This document shows positions 19,701-27,381 of a stretch of 64,000 nucleotides of DNA, one piece after another; position 1 is the first letter of the stretch; each line of letters begins with the position of its first letter. Made by a program: the position numbers and the translations under genes. Under the pieces are notes generated by a model, which made no database searches, was not told where the DNA came from, and saw only the letters and a program-made list of their open reading frames with translations. The stretch covers positions 2,352,501 through 2,416,500 of the forward strand of contig NZ_CP109000.1 of the NCBI RefSeq assembly GCF_036226605.1, written 5' to 3'. The DNA is from Streptomyces sp. NBC_00704. Its GTDB lineage: Bacteria; Actinomycetota; Actinomycetes; Streptomycetales; Streptomycetaceae.

Positions 19701-21236
19701 GAACCGCTTCCAGCCGAAGGTGTCCGCCTCGTTGCTCGCGTAGAGGCCGAGCGTCACGCTGGCTTCGCGCTTGCCGGCCGCTCTGCTCACCGCGTCGGTC
19801 GCGTCGAACTCGAGGTTGCCTGCGGCGCAGTCCCTGCTCCACCCCTTCGAGTCGTTCACCGTGGACAGCGCGGAGCCGATCTTGCCGGGCTGGTTCTTCC
19901 AGGTGGTCTTCTTCGAGATGTCGCCGACCTCGTACAGCTGGACCGGTCGGGCCTGGCACGACCACGACCAGGTGTTGCGCACCCGGAAGGTGGCGCTCTT
20001 GATGTGGGCGCCGACGACGTCACCGGTGTCGAGCTGGAAGAAGGAGCGTGAGATCCGGTTCTGTCCTCCGGTCTCCGCCTCGTATCCGACGCGTACGTCG
20101 CCCTTGGCGTCCCAGTAGGAGTTGTCCGGGTAGGCCTGGTAGACGCGGGTCCAGTGCTGCCATTCACCCCAGGCCCAGCTGGGGTCGATGTAGACGGGGT
20201 AGGTCGTGTCCGCGCCGGTCAGCAGCTTCTGGTCCGGGGTGATGGTGAGAGCGTCGCCGCTGACCTCGGCCTGCATCTGCGCTTCCTGCGCGCCGGCGCC
20301 GGGTTCGAAGACGTTCCCGGCCGAAGGATCGTCGGCGGGCCCGGCGACCGTCCTGCCGGCGGTGGCGGCCGCCTTGGTCTGCGACGCGGGGGCGGCGGGC
20401 GGCCGCGAGTCCCACATCGAGGGCGCGGGGCTCGTGAAGACGGTCTGTCCCGCGGGATCCGTGGCCGCGAGCATGCCGGTGTCGGCGTCCTCGGCCACGT
20501 CCAGGCCGACCGTGCTCATCGAGAACTTCAGCGCTGCCAGTTCCGGGTTGCCGGCGGCCTCCGCGGTCTTGACGACGAGGAGTTGGGAGAAACCTTCCAC
20601 CTCCGCCTTCAGCTGGAGGTCGACGCCCGGCAGCACTTCGGCGTACGTGGCCACGTTGGCGTCGAGGGTCGGCTTGGGCAGTGACTTGGGCCAGGCGAGC
20701 GAGAGGGTGCGCCCGTCCTTGACTCCCGTCAGCATCGGGCCCGTGCCGCCACCGGAGAACTTGACCGACACCGACGTCGCCTTCGGCTGTACGGATCCGT
20801 CGGTGGCGAAGGCGAGGGTCGGGTCGGCGGCGACCCACACGCCGCCGCGCCACAGTCGCACCACCGTGCCGTGCCGCTTCACCGAGAACGATCCGTCCGG
20901 CAGCGCCCAGGTGTCGCTCGCCTCCGTGCGCGCGGAGATCAGTTCGACGGGCTGGTTGGAGGCCCGGGCGTCCTGGAGTGCCTTGTCCTCCTCGCTCATC
21001 GACCCGTCGGCAACAGGGTCGGCCAGGGACGGAGCCGTCACGGCCGAGGGTGTGGACGTGGCCCCGGAAGAGGCCGCCGCGGTCTGCTGTGCGGGTAGCG
21101 CCACCGTGCCGAGCAGCACGGCAAGGGTGACGGCGCTCGTGCTCCCCGCCATGGACCCGTGGCGACTGCCTCGCCTCCCTCGTGTGCCGCGTCCCGGACG
21201 TCTGAACACGGCCGACGCACCCCGCACGAACCCCAC
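16752..21236 (-). CDS. Large secreted protein: DNRLRE-like domain, FG-GAP repeats and a lectin-like insert
   Basis: A 1494-residue exported protein with an Arg-rich N-terminus and a hydrophobic signal segment (VTLAVLLGTVALPAQQTAAA). A middle region beginning TYPVYIDPSWAWGEWQHWTR and continuing with FFQLDTGDVVGAHIKSATFR is like the DNRLRE wall-binding domain found in WapA-type proteins. It is followed by an Ig/fibronectin-like stretch, then many FG-GAP/VCBS blades, each with a calcium-loop motif of the DLNGDGxxD or DFNGDGRxD type, interrupted by a B-lectin-like segment (LTMQADGNLVITSKANKVLW). It lies 134 bases upstream of the RHS toxin on the same strand, so it probably anchors, displays or exports the toxin. 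GTG start; a promoter is at 21293-21321. Confidence 0.85.
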   Translation of the reverse strand: MGFVRGASAVFRRPGRGTRGRRGSRHGSMAGSTSAVTLAVLLGTVALPAQQTAAASSGATSTPSAVTAPSLADPVADGSMSEEDKALQDARASNQPVELISARTEASDTWALPDGSFSVKRHGTVVRLWRGGVWVAADPTLAFATDGSVQPKATSVSVKFSGGGTGPMLTGVKDGRTLSLAWPKSLPKPTLDANVATYAEVLPGVDLQLKAEVEGFSQLLVVKTAEAAGNPELAALKFSMSTVGLDVAEDADTGMLAATDPAGQTVFTSPAPSMWDSRPPAAPASQTKAAATAGRTVAGPADDPSAGNVFEPGAGAQEAQMQAEVSGDALTITPDQKLLTGADTTYPVYIDPSWAWGEWQHWTRVYQAYPDNSYWDAKGDVRVGYEAETGGQNRISRSFFQLDTGDVVGAHIKSATFRVRNTWSWSCQARPVQLYEVGDISKKTTWKNQPGKIGSALSTVNDSKGWSRDCAAGNLEFDATDAVSRAAGKREASVTLGLYASNEADTFGWKRFDPKTATLEIKYNNPPKTPTGLGTNPRTSCSAGGTVGNTAVSVHAKIDDPDGGNLTAQFQVFRTGASAAVVDTSVPALKGRVATLVLPAASTPTGAYTWKVRAKDPDGAYSDWSPTCKFTLDRTRPSKPPVITSQGDAFPDGDQGWPAQTGPARSEGTFLLAPNGVTDVASYHWWTDSDPEVHDTTASTAVFGVTPPSYGPHMIYAYSVDAAGNRSDTATYLYYATRAQVRDEPGDLNGDGFTDIWNTDSNGTLLTYAGQGNGQFSSATNGGGAFPTQQVTFSGDWKQDGYNDLVSLESGASGTKRELRVYANNGTGVIDAESPLTLNVKCPVATTSGRCKGDANWTGDDHWSNAEQIATSGDLNGDGNPDLLVKQGKYLWVYYGMRSNVLLDMVRPHPVLAGAADWDKYTVVVPGDLNGDGIPDLLLRENASGDLYRSYGKSDPNGILDAATWGNASSRVKIASGILPQSLYPVIGSSGDLGSDGIPDLWARKKDNALIGWAGRKTGGDYTGVGTGFLIDGAGGGQRITAGTTLASGQSLSSNSAKLTMQADGNLVITSKANKVLWSSGTAGNNGATARVLANGYVAVYSADGSTVLWRPAAASGATGEGYALLQDRGSLVVYNGKGQSQWTSNSSVRGDVDGDGYGDMLTWREYADGSDKIHTLSGTSDGSIKAPRDAFTFSGWTASSVKKVSGDFNGDGRTDVAAMYYYPDRSTKLWTLLGQADGTFRSPVVSWGANPGKWGFANATLQVGDFNGDGRDDIAAWYASPDGSDTLYTFTANVQGGFNALFASWSGTWNRTIVKLTTGDFNGDGRDDIAALADAPDDAVTFWQFQGQPEGGFKAPVQSLAVTNWGDWNRTGFYAGDFNGDGLDDVATWYDYPDTSDRVHTFVSLSSGIGTFASPKIATSADAGKLNFQKMLITSGDYNGDGRDDLGAVHDMGDGTVKMLTYLGRADSTMTGVASWVGAWDFLHTSLITRNTP

Positions 21237-21292
21237 AGAACCCCACAGAACCCCGCCCCCAGAGTCACATGATCTTCAAAAAAGGTCAGCGC

Positions 21293-21321
21293 ATTCAAAC
21301 CTTCCTCTCACATTGGGTCAA
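21293..21321 (-). promoter_or_regulatory. Sigma-70-type promoter of the FG-GAP/RHS toxin operon
   Basis: On the minus strand TTGACC (21316-21321) and TTGAAT (21293-21298) are separated by 17 bases. This places a start site about 50 bases before the GTG at 21236. The surrounding sequence is AT-richer than the neighbouring genes. Read by eye, not mapped. Confidence 0.5.
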
Positions 21322-21563
21322 GGATTTATCACCTAGCGAAGTCGCCCCGTCAGGCTCATCTGGCGTGAAACGCCTCGTCATTGAGGACATGCCAGAGGCA
21401 ACGAGGCATGCACGTATGCCCTGGTCAGCTGACTGTTGGGCGATCGGCGACTGCCGGTCCGCGGCATTCCGTTCGCGATCACCGGCCGAGCGTCTGTGGC
21501 TGAAACGATCACTATCCGCCGTCGCCGGACAGGTCGGACGCCCCGTCCCCACCGAGGCTCATC

Positions 21564-21605
21564 GCACCGGCACCGGCACCGGCACCGGCACCGGCACCGG
21601 CACCC
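21564..21605. repeat. CACCGG hexamer microsatellite, six perfect copies
   Basis: Six perfect tandem CACCGG units (21565-21600), followed by a degenerate CACCC, lie immediately downstream of the stop of the 138-residue membrane protein gene. A hexamer repeat keeps frame, so copy-number change would not shift a reading frame; loss of the stop would append Gly-Ala repeats. Confidence 0.8.
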
Positions 21606-21609
21606 GCAC

Positions 21610-22026
21610 TCACACCCGCGCCGCGCCCGTCCCCGCCCCCGTCCCGTCGGTCGAAGTTCCCCGGCGGTCGAGCAGGTGCGCTCGGAGTCTGGCTCCCGTA
21701 ACCCAGGCCGTCATCAGCAGGCCGGCGGCGGTGGCGAGGGTGAGGAAGGCCACCGTCGGGTTGATCCAGGCCGGGACCAGGTCGTAGGAGGCGTTGCACA
21801 TGTTGTGCAGGGGGAACCACTGGGTCGACTCGCGCAGGTGACCGGCGCGGTAGTCACTGTCGAAGGGCTGGCCCTTGTAGAGGGCGCAGGTTTCGCCGAC
21901 GTCCAGGCCGCCGGCCAGTGCTCCCCGGAGCCAGGTCAGGAGCGTCGCGGCGCAGGACAGCGTCGAGAACAGGAGCCAGCGCAGGGGGCGTTGCCGCCGC
22001 CTGCCGACGTCCCGTTCCTTGTTCAT
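21610..22026 (-). CDS. Small membrane protein of unknown function
   Basis: A 138-residue protein with a basic N-terminus (NKERDVGRRRQRP), a first membrane helix (WLLFSTLSCAATLLTWLRGA), a loop holding two cysteines (GETCALYKGQ and LHNMCNASYD) that could form an extracytoplasmic disulfide, and a second helix (PTVAFLTLATAAGLLMTAWV). The tail is Gly/Ala/Thr-rich. The ATG at 22026 has GGGGAG two bases upstream, which is unusually close; an in-frame GTG at 22047 is possible but lies in a repeated GAGCGGT tract. I do not recognise the family. It is downstream of and co-oriented with the GT87-PAP2 gene. Confidence 0.65.
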   Translation of the reverse strand: MNKERDVGRRRQRPLRWLLFSTLSCAATLLTWLRGALAGGLDVGETCALYKGQPFDSDYRAGHLRESTQWFPLHNMCNASYDLVPAWINPTVAFLTLATAAGLLMTAWVTGARLRAHLLDRRGTSTDGTGAGTGAARV

Positions 22027-22093
22027 CGCTCCCCAATCACCACTCACCGCTCACCGCTCACCGCTCACCTACTGGGGCTGCTGTCCTGTTCGG

Positions 22094-24208
22094 TCAGCGC
22101 GCTGTCGAGTTCCTTGTCGGTGTCGGGGTCGAGGCCGATGCCGACGCCCTGGAGGGTGACGGCTTCGGGGGTGTCGGTGGTTCCGGGGGGTTCCGGGTTG
22201 TCGTCGTCGTTGCCGGGTTGGCGGTGTGGGGGCGGGGGCCCATCAGGACGTATGACAGGGCGAAGCCCGCGCATACCACCGCCGCGCCGCCCACCGCGTC
22301 CAGGACCCAGTGGTTGCCGGTGGCCACGATGGCCGAGACGGTGAAGAGAGGGTGCAGCAGGCCCAGGGACTTCGTCCACCGGTTGCGGGCGACGATCGCG
22401 ATGACCAGGCCGCACCACAGGGACCAGCCGAAGTGCAGGGAGGGCATCGCCGCGTACTGGTTGGTGAGCGAGGTGAGCGTGCCGTAGTCCGGCTTGGAGA
22501 AGTCCTGGACGCCGTGGACGGTGTCGATGACGCCCAGGTTCGGCAGCAGGCGCGGCGGGGCCAGCGGGTAGAGCCAGAAGCCGGCCAGGGCGAGCAGGGT
22601 CGCGAAGCCCAGGGACGAGCGGGCCCAGCGGTAGTCGACCGGGCGGCGCCAGTACAGGACGCCGAGGACGGTCAGCGGGACGACGAAGTGCAGGGAGCTG
22701 TAGTAGAAGTCGAAGAAGTCGCGCAGCCAGGTGACGCCGACCACCCAGTGGTTGACGGATCGTTCGACGTCGATGTGCAGAAGCCGTTCGAGGGCGAGGA
22801 CGTCGTGGCCGTGTACCTCCGCCCGGGCCCGGCCGCCGGAGTTGGTGCCGCCGGTCGCCGCGAGCCGCACCTGCTGGTACGCCGCGTACGTCACGCGCAG
22901 CAGCAGAAGCTCCAGCAGCAGGTTGGGGCGGGTGAGCACGCGTTTGAGGAACGGCAGCAGCGGGACGTGCTTCCAGCGGGCGGGGACCGGTTCGGCGCAC
23001 TGCGTGGGGATCGGCGCGCGGTAGTGGGGGGAGGTCCGCGGCAGGAACGGGACGACGGTCGCCGCGGCGAGCGCGAGGAGCAGCACCGCGTTGTCGCGCA
23101 GGGGGTAGAGGGACTCCATGTGCGGGAGCAGCATGGTGGTCGGGAGGGTCGTCACCAGGACGACGGCCACCGGCCAGACGTAGCGGTCGGAGGCGCGCCT
23201 GCCGACCCGGCCGACGAGGGTCGGCAGCACCCACAGCAGCTGGTGCTGCCAGGTCGTGGGCGAGACGACGATCGCCGCGCAGCCGGTGAGGGCGACCGCG
23301 AGCAGCAGCTGGCCGTCCCGGGCGTAACGGACCGCCCGGCGCACGCCCAGGGCGGCGACGGCCGCGCCCAGGAACAGGAACAGGCCGATCTCCAGCGGGC
23401 CGGTGAGGCCGAGGCGCAGCAGGGCGCCGTGCAGGGACTGGTTGGCGAGCGCGTCGGCCTCGCCGCCGAGCCCGGCCCCCGCCAGGTGGTGCACCCAGTA
23501 CACGTACGAATCGTGCGGCATCGCCGCCCAGGCGAGCGCCGTCCCGACGGCGAAGGTCGCGCCGGCGGCCGCCGCGGTCCGGCGGCGGCCGGTGAACCAC
23601 AGCAGGGCGGTGAAGAGGAGCACCGTGGGCTGGAGGGCGGCGGCCACCCCGATCAGGACGCCGGCGGCCCGCCGGTCGCGTACGACGAGGCAGCCGAGCA
23701 GGACGAGGAGGACGGGGAGGATGCTGGTCTGGCCCAGCCAGAACGTGTTGCGCACCGGCAGGGAGAGCATCAGCAGACTGGCCGCGACGGGCGCGGCCAG
23801 CAGCTCCGTCCGTCTGCCGGCCGGCCGGGGCAGGGAGCGGGCCAGGACCACGGCGAGGGCGGCCACCAGCAGCAGGGTGCCGAAGGTCCAGCCCCAGCCG
23901 AGGGCTTGTTCGGCGGCCCTGGTGAGGGGCTTGAGGACGAGCCCGGTGAAGGGGGTGCCGGTGAAGCGGGTCGACGCGTAGAGCGAGCCGTTGACGTGCA
24001 GTACGCCGTCGGGTCCGGCCCAGGCCTCCAGGTCCGTCAGCCGTTCCGCGCGCGGGGTGCCGAGGAAGGCGGCCACCTGGCGTACGGCGAGGGCCGCCGC
24101 CAGGAGCCACAGGCCGAGGCGGGCCGCGCGCAGGCGCGCTCTCGCCGTGTCGAGCCCCGTGTCCCCGAAGGTCCCCGCCGTCCCCCCGCTGTGCTCCGCA
24201 TTCGCCAC
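22094..24208 (-). CDS. Fused GT87-type glycosyltransferase and PAP2 phosphatase
   Basis: A 704-residue polytopic membrane enzyme. The N-terminal two thirds are like polyprenyl-phosphate-mannose-dependent glycosyltransferases of the GT87/DUF2029 family, with many helices and the block NTFWLGQTSILPVLLVLLG. The C-terminal third is a PAP2 lipid phosphatase, with PSLHFGWSLW (after QYAAM) and ATGNHWVLDAVGG carrying the paired histidines. The combination suggests transfer of a sugar from a lipid carrier and dephosphorylation of the carrier on the outer face of the membrane. The last 40 residues are Thr/Pro-rich. The GTG start follows GAGGCGGAGG. Acceptor and product are unknown. Confidence 0.85.
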   Translation of the reverse strand: MANAEHSGGTAGTFGDTGLDTARARLRAARLGLWLLAAALAVRQVAAFLGTPRAERLTDLEAWAGPDGVLHVNGSLYASTRFTGTPFTGLVLKPLTRAAEQALGWGWTFGTLLLVAALAVVLARSLPRPAGRRTELLAAPVAASLLMLSLPVRNTFWLGQTSILPVLLVLLGCLVVRDRRAAGVLIGVAAALQPTVLLFTALLWFTGRRRTAAAAGATFAVGTALAWAAMPHDSYVYWVHHLAGAGLGGEADALANQSLHGALLRLGLTGPLEIGLFLFLGAAVAALGVRRAVRYARDGQLLLAVALTGCAAIVVSPTTWQHQLLWVLPTLVGRVGRRASDRYVWPVAVVLVTTLPTTMLLPHMESLYPLRDNAVLLLALAAATVVPFLPRTSPHYRAPIPTQCAEPVPARWKHVPLLPFLKRVLTRPNLLLELLLLRVTYAAYQQVRLAATGGTNSGGRARAEVHGHDVLALERLLHIDVERSVNHWVVGVTWLRDFFDFYYSSLHFVVPLTVLGVLYWRRPVDYRWARSSLGFATLLALAGFWLYPLAPPRLLPNLGVIDTVHGVQDFSKPDYGTLTSLTNQYAAMPSLHFGWSLWCGLVIAIVARNRWTKSLGLLHPLFTVSAIVATGNHWVLDAVGGAAVVCAGFALSYVLMGPRPHTANPATTTTTRNPPEPPTPPKPSPSRASASASTPTPTRNSTAR

Positions 24209-24634
24209 GCTTCGTCGGCCTCCGCCTCGTTCGTGTCACGCGTTTCGTGCGCCGGGGCCGCCGAACACAGCCGTGGACACGGCTCGGCGGCGTCTCCTGG
24301 CACAGACGCGGGCGAGCCGTGCGTCACCTGCCGTCGGCCCGCCTTTTGTCCGGAAGACGATAGTCCGTACCGAGAGGGACCGCTTCCACGAGGGGCGGGA
24401 TCCGGCGCGCGGCCCGCACGCGATCCACGCCCGCATCCCGCGCCCCGCACCCCGGCCCCGCACCCCTCACCCCGCGCCCCACGTCCCTCACCCTGCGTCG
24501 CGATCGCCCTCCCTCCCCGACGGGGGTGACGGCGCGCCTTCCGGGTTCCTCGCGCTTCCTGGGCCGAATGGCTGAATCGCGCCCCGCAGGGCCGTGCGGC
24601 GCGGCCGGAAGGAACCGGTGCGGCGGCCGTGCCG
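24209..24634. other. Intergenic region between GT87-PAP2 and O-methyltransferase genes
   Basis: 426 bases with no supported gene. It is a divergent control region: the methyltransferase promoter begins at 24635, and the GT87-PAP2 promoter must lie here too, but I see no convincing -35/-10 pair for it. A C-rich pyrimidine tract (about 24420-24500) is the only compositional feature. Confidence 0.45.
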
Positions 24635-24663
24635 TTGACATGAGTAGTTAGCATCCCTAACTA
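24635..24663 (+). promoter_or_regulatory. Consensus promoter of the O-methyltransferase gene with overlapping operator
   Basis: A perfect TTGACA (24635-24640) is followed after exactly 17 bases by TAACTA (24658-24663). The spacer and -10 hold a perfect inverted repeat, TAGTTAG, five bases, CTAACTA (24645-24663). A repressor bound there would block the -10 directly. The arrangement resembles MarR- or TetR-controlled promoters; the regulator is not in this window. Confidence 0.7.
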
Positions 24664-24720
24664 GAGATGCGAGCAGGAACGACAGGATCGACAGGAACCA
24701 CAGGACACGAGAGGCAGAAC

Positions 24721-25392
24721 ATGAGCGAGTCGCAGGCCTGGGACGCCGTCGACGCCTACTTCACCGACCGCCTGGCCCCGGACGACGAGATCACGGCCGC
24801 CGCTCTGCGGGAGAGCGACGCCGCCGGTCTGCCGGCGATCAGCGTCACGGCGAACCAGGGCAAGCTGCTCCAGTTGCTCGCGGAGATCCAGGGGGCCCGG
24901 TCGATCCTGGAGATCGGCACGCTCGGCGGCTACAGCACGATCTGGCTGGCCCGCGCACTGCCCCCCGACGGCCGCCTGGTCTCGCTGGAGTACGACCCCC
25001 GGCACGCCGAGGTGGCCACCCGCAACATCGCCCGTGCCGGTCTCGACAAGCTGGTCGAGGTGCGGGTCGGCGCGGCCCTGGAATCGCTGCCGCTGCTGGC
25101 CGACGAGAACCCGCCCCCGTTCGACCTCGTGTTCATCGACGCCGACAAGACCAACAACGCCTCCTACATGGAGTGGGCGCTGAGGCTCACGAGCGCGGGC
25201 AGTCTGATCGTCCTCGACAACGTCGTGCGGGGCGGCCGGGTGGTGGACGCCGACAGCGACGCCGCGGACGTCCTGGGCACCCGCGCCGCGATCGACCTGA
25301 TCGCGACGCACCCGAGGCTGAGCGGCACCGCGATCCAGACGGTGGGGACCAAGGGCTACGACGGTTTCGCGCTGGCGCGCGTCCTGGCGTAG
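24721..25392 (+). CDS. SAM-dependent O-methyltransferase (COMT/CCoAOMT-like)
   Basis: A 223-residue class I methyltransferase of the cation-dependent catechol/caffeoyl-CoA O-methyltransferase family. The SAM-binding loop is ILEIGTLGGYSTIWLARAL, with the acidic residue in LVSLEYDP; VFIDADKTNNASY carries the metal- and catechol-binding aspartates, followed by LIVLDNVVRGG. The ATG at 24721 follows a GAGAGG site. It is monocistronic and driven by the strong, probably repressed promoter at 24635. The substrate is unknown; a small phenolic compound is likely. Confidence 0.9.
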   Translation: MSESQAWDAVDAYFTDRLAPDDEITAAALRESDAAGLPAISVTANQGKLLQLLAEIQGARSILEIGTLGGYSTIWLARALPPDGRLVSLEYDPRHAEVATRNIARAGLDKLVEVRVGAALESLPLLADENPPPFDLVFIDADKTNNASYMEWALRLTSAGSLIVLDNVVRGGRVVDADSDAADVLGTRAAIDLIATHPRLSGTAIQTVGTKGYDGFALARVLA

Positions 25393-25409
25393 CCCCACGC
25401 AGGCTCTCG

Positions 25410-25545
25410 CCGCGGCTCAGGCCTCGGGCATCGTGCCGGGGCTCAGGCCTCGTGCTGCCGAGGCTCAGGCCTCGTGCCGGGGCTCAAGCCTCGTGCTGCC
25501 GCGGCTCAGGCCTCGTGCCGGGGCTCAGGCCTCGTGGTAGAAGCC
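25410..25545. repeat. Tandem GGCTCAGGCCTCG repeats between convergent genes
   Basis: About six copies of GGCTCAGGCCTCG (one as GGCTCAAGCCTCG), each separated by a few bases and spaced about 20 bases apart, fill the gap between the methyltransferase and the next convergent gene. The last copy contains the stop codon and last codons (His-Glu-Ala) of the minus-strand gene at 25525, so the array looks like repeated duplication of that gene end. The AGGCCT core is self-complementary. Confidence 0.75.
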
Positions 25546-25911
25546 GACGTTGACGCTGCGCGGTCCGGTGCGGTCGTACACGATGATCTCGCCGGAGCCC
25601 GCCAGCGGCAGCGTTCCGCCGTACACGAGCGACTGCGTGTACTGCCCGATCACCAGGCGCACCTCGGAGGACGGTTCGTCCTGCGAGCCGCGCAGCCACG
25701 AGACCTGCCAGGCGCCGTCGGGCCCGCACAGGAACTCCAGGTGCACGCGCGAGACGAACAGCCAGTCCTCGGGTGTGGCGAGGCGGCACACGGACCTGTC
25801 CCTGCCCACCCGCAGCACGGCGCCCGGGTCGCTGGGCGAGTCGGCCATGAGCATGCCGGCCGTGGCGCCCTCTTCCGTCCCGGAGACGGTGGCCATGGTC
25901 AGTTCGAGCAC
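25525..25911 (-). CDS. Small FHA-like protein of unknown function
   Basis: A 128-residue soluble protein. The pattern LRVGRDRSVCRL, then WLFVSRVHLEF and a C-terminal Ser-Val-Asn ending resembles an FHA fold (GR...SR.H motif) that would bind phosphothreonine. The GTG at 25911 has AAGGGGAG five bases upstream; the frame is open far upstream but without support. The last codons lie inside the tandem repeat array. Partners are not evident. The FHA call rests on a short motif and is moderate. Confidence 0.65.
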   Translation of the reverse strand: MLELTMATVSGTEEGATAGMLMADSPSDPGAVLRVGRDRSVCRLATPEDWLFVSRVHLEFLCGPDGAWQVSWLRGSQDEPSSEVRLVIGQYTQSLVYGGTLPLAGSGEIIVYDRTGPRSVNVGFYHEA

Positions 25912-26028
25912 GTGCGCTCCCCTTGAGATTTCCTCGGCATGCCTGTCGGCGTCCTGGGTCCCGAATGTGTTTGTGCAGCGGCCGCATGATAAATCGCCCG
26001 GGCACATCGCGTCCGGCACAATGGACGC

Positions 26029-26451
26029 ATGACCGAGCGAAAGCCACCGGGCGTTCCGTTCGAGTCCTGGGTCGACAAGCAGATCCGGGACGCGGAACAG
26101 CGCGGCGAGTTCGATCAACTGCCGGGCGCGGGCAAGCCGTTGCCTGCGGAACTGGAAACGCCGTACGACGAACTGTGGTGGATCAGACGGAAGATGGCCC
26201 GCGAGGGCCTGTCCGTGCTGCCGCCGGCTCTCGCCCTGCGCAAGGAGGCGGAGGACGCGCTCGCGGCGGCCTACGCGGCGCCCTCGGAGCGGATCGTCCG
26301 GAAGATCGTCACGGACGTCAACGTCAAGCTGCGCGACATGATGTTCAAGCCGCCGCCCGGGCCCCCGCTGGGCATGAAGCCGTACGACGTGGAAGCGGTC
26401 GTACGGGAATGGCGGGAGCGCCGGGCGACGGCTGAGGGTGCGGAGGGCTGA
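26029..26451 (+). CDS. DUF1992 (DnaJ-homologue DNAJC28-conserved domain) protein
   Basis: A 140-residue soluble protein consisting of the DUF1992 domain: ESWVDKQIRDAEQRGEFDQL, PGAGKPL and a helical body with RRKMAREGLSVLPPALALRK. The same domain occurs in eukaryotic DNAJC28. The function in bacteria is not established. It stands alone, divergent from the FHA-like gene and convergent with the next. Confidence 0.85.
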   Translation: MTERKPPGVPFESWVDKQIRDAEQRGEFDQLPGAGKPLPAELETPYDELWWIRRKMAREGLSVLPPALALRKEAEDALAAAYAAPSERIVRKIVTDVNVKLRDMMFKPPPGPPLGMKPYDVEAVVREWRERRATAEGAEG

Positions 26452-26500
26452 CGGGTCGACGGGTCGGCCCAATGGGCCGGGACCGGGCGGGCGGCCGGTT

Positions 26501-27376
26501 TCAGAGGTGCAGGAGCCGCTCGGTCAGTTCGCGGTAGTCCCGCAGGGCCAGGCGGAGTTGTTCGGTGTCGACGGCGGTCGCGGCCGAGGCGGCCTTGTCC
26601 TTGCCGCCGCCCTCCGGCTGGTGCCAGGCACCGCGCAGGGTGCGGCGTCGCCGGTCCACGACGTCCGTCAGGCGCGCGGCGAGTTCCTCCAGCACCTCGT
26701 CCGCCTCCGCCACCGCGTCGCGCGGACCGTCGACGAACCCGACGACCGCCTGCCGCATCCGGGCGGAGATCCGGTCGCACTCCTCGTCCGGGAACAGGGA
26801 CGCACGCTCGTTGTGCGCGCTCTCGTGCCCGCCGGACGTCCCCGCATGGGCCGTCCGCTCGACGGAGGAGGACGGGCCGGTGGTGGGGGCCGTGATCGGG
26901 GGGACCGCAGTTCCGGAGGCTGAGGTGCGCCCGGCCTCGCTCCGGTCGCCGGTTCCGGTGGGGGAGCCGAGTCCGGTGCCGAGTCCGGTGCCGGGGCCGG
27001 TGCCGGTGCCTGGGCTGGTGCCGGTTCGGGCGTTCGTGACCGTTTCGGGGCTGAGCGGCACGGGCTTCGCACCCGTCGGAGCGGCGGCGCCCGCCGTGCC
27101 TGGGGTGCCCGCCGAACCTGCTGTGCCGGTCGTGCCCGCTACGTCCGTGTTCCCGGTGGCGGCCGTCGGGTCCGGCGCGGTGTGTCCGTGGTTCGCGGTG
27201 CCGGGCTCGGCCGCCGTGCCGTCGCCGCGGTGACCGGTCGTCGACCGGTCCTTGTCGAGCGGCAGGACGACCTCTCCGGGCAGGACGGCTCGGCCGGTTC
27301 GCGCGGACTTGGCACGGTCGTCGGCCGAGCGGCGGTCGTCGCCGCTCACGCCCCTGTCAGGTGTCAGGTCGGACAT
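26501..27376 (-). CDS. Hypothetical protein with low-complexity middle and FVDxPRxAVxEAD domain
   Basis: A 291-residue soluble protein. Residues of about 60-190 are low complexity (Gly/Thr/Ala/Pro with many TGTG-type repeats), so probably disordered. The last 90 residues form a helical domain with VGFVDGPRDAVAEADEVLEE and end in LRLALRDYRELTERLLHL. The same FVDxPRxAVxEADxLLxE motif occurs in the membrane protein encoded 5 bases upstream, so the two are diverged paralogues in one operon. I do not recognise the family. Confidence 0.7.
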   Translation of the reverse strand: MSDLTPDRGVSGDDRRSADDRAKSARTGRAVLPGEVVLPLDKDRSTTGHRGDGTAAEPGTANHGHTAPDPTAATGNTDVAGTTGTAGSAGTPGTAGAAAPTGAKPVPLSPETVTNARTGTSPGTGTGPGTGLGTGLGSPTGTGDRSEAGRTSASGTAVPPITAPTTGPSSSVERTAHAGTSGGHESAHNERASLFPDEECDRISARMRQAVVGFVDGPRDAVAEADEVLEELAARLTDVVDRRRRTLRGAWHQPEGGGKDKAASAATAVDTEQLRLALRDYRELTERLLHL

Positions 27377-27381
27377 GACGG

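Larger units (their letters stand above)
21237..21609. other. Intergenic region upstream of the toxin operon
   Basis: 373 bases without a credible gene. It contains the promoter of the FG-GAP/RHS operon (21293-21321) in a locally AT-rich stretch and a run of CACCGG hexamers at 21564-21605 just past the stop of the next minus-strand gene. Confidence 0.5.

Noticed and set aside
16782..20051. 1089-residue plus-strand open frame opposite the FG-GAP gene
   Set aside because: Shadow of the minus-strand FG-GAP repeats; repetitive composition reflects the repeat DNA.
25410..25545. CRISPR-like array
   Set aside because: Units are about 20 bases apart with only a few bases between repeats, no unique spacers of 30-40 bases and no cas genes.
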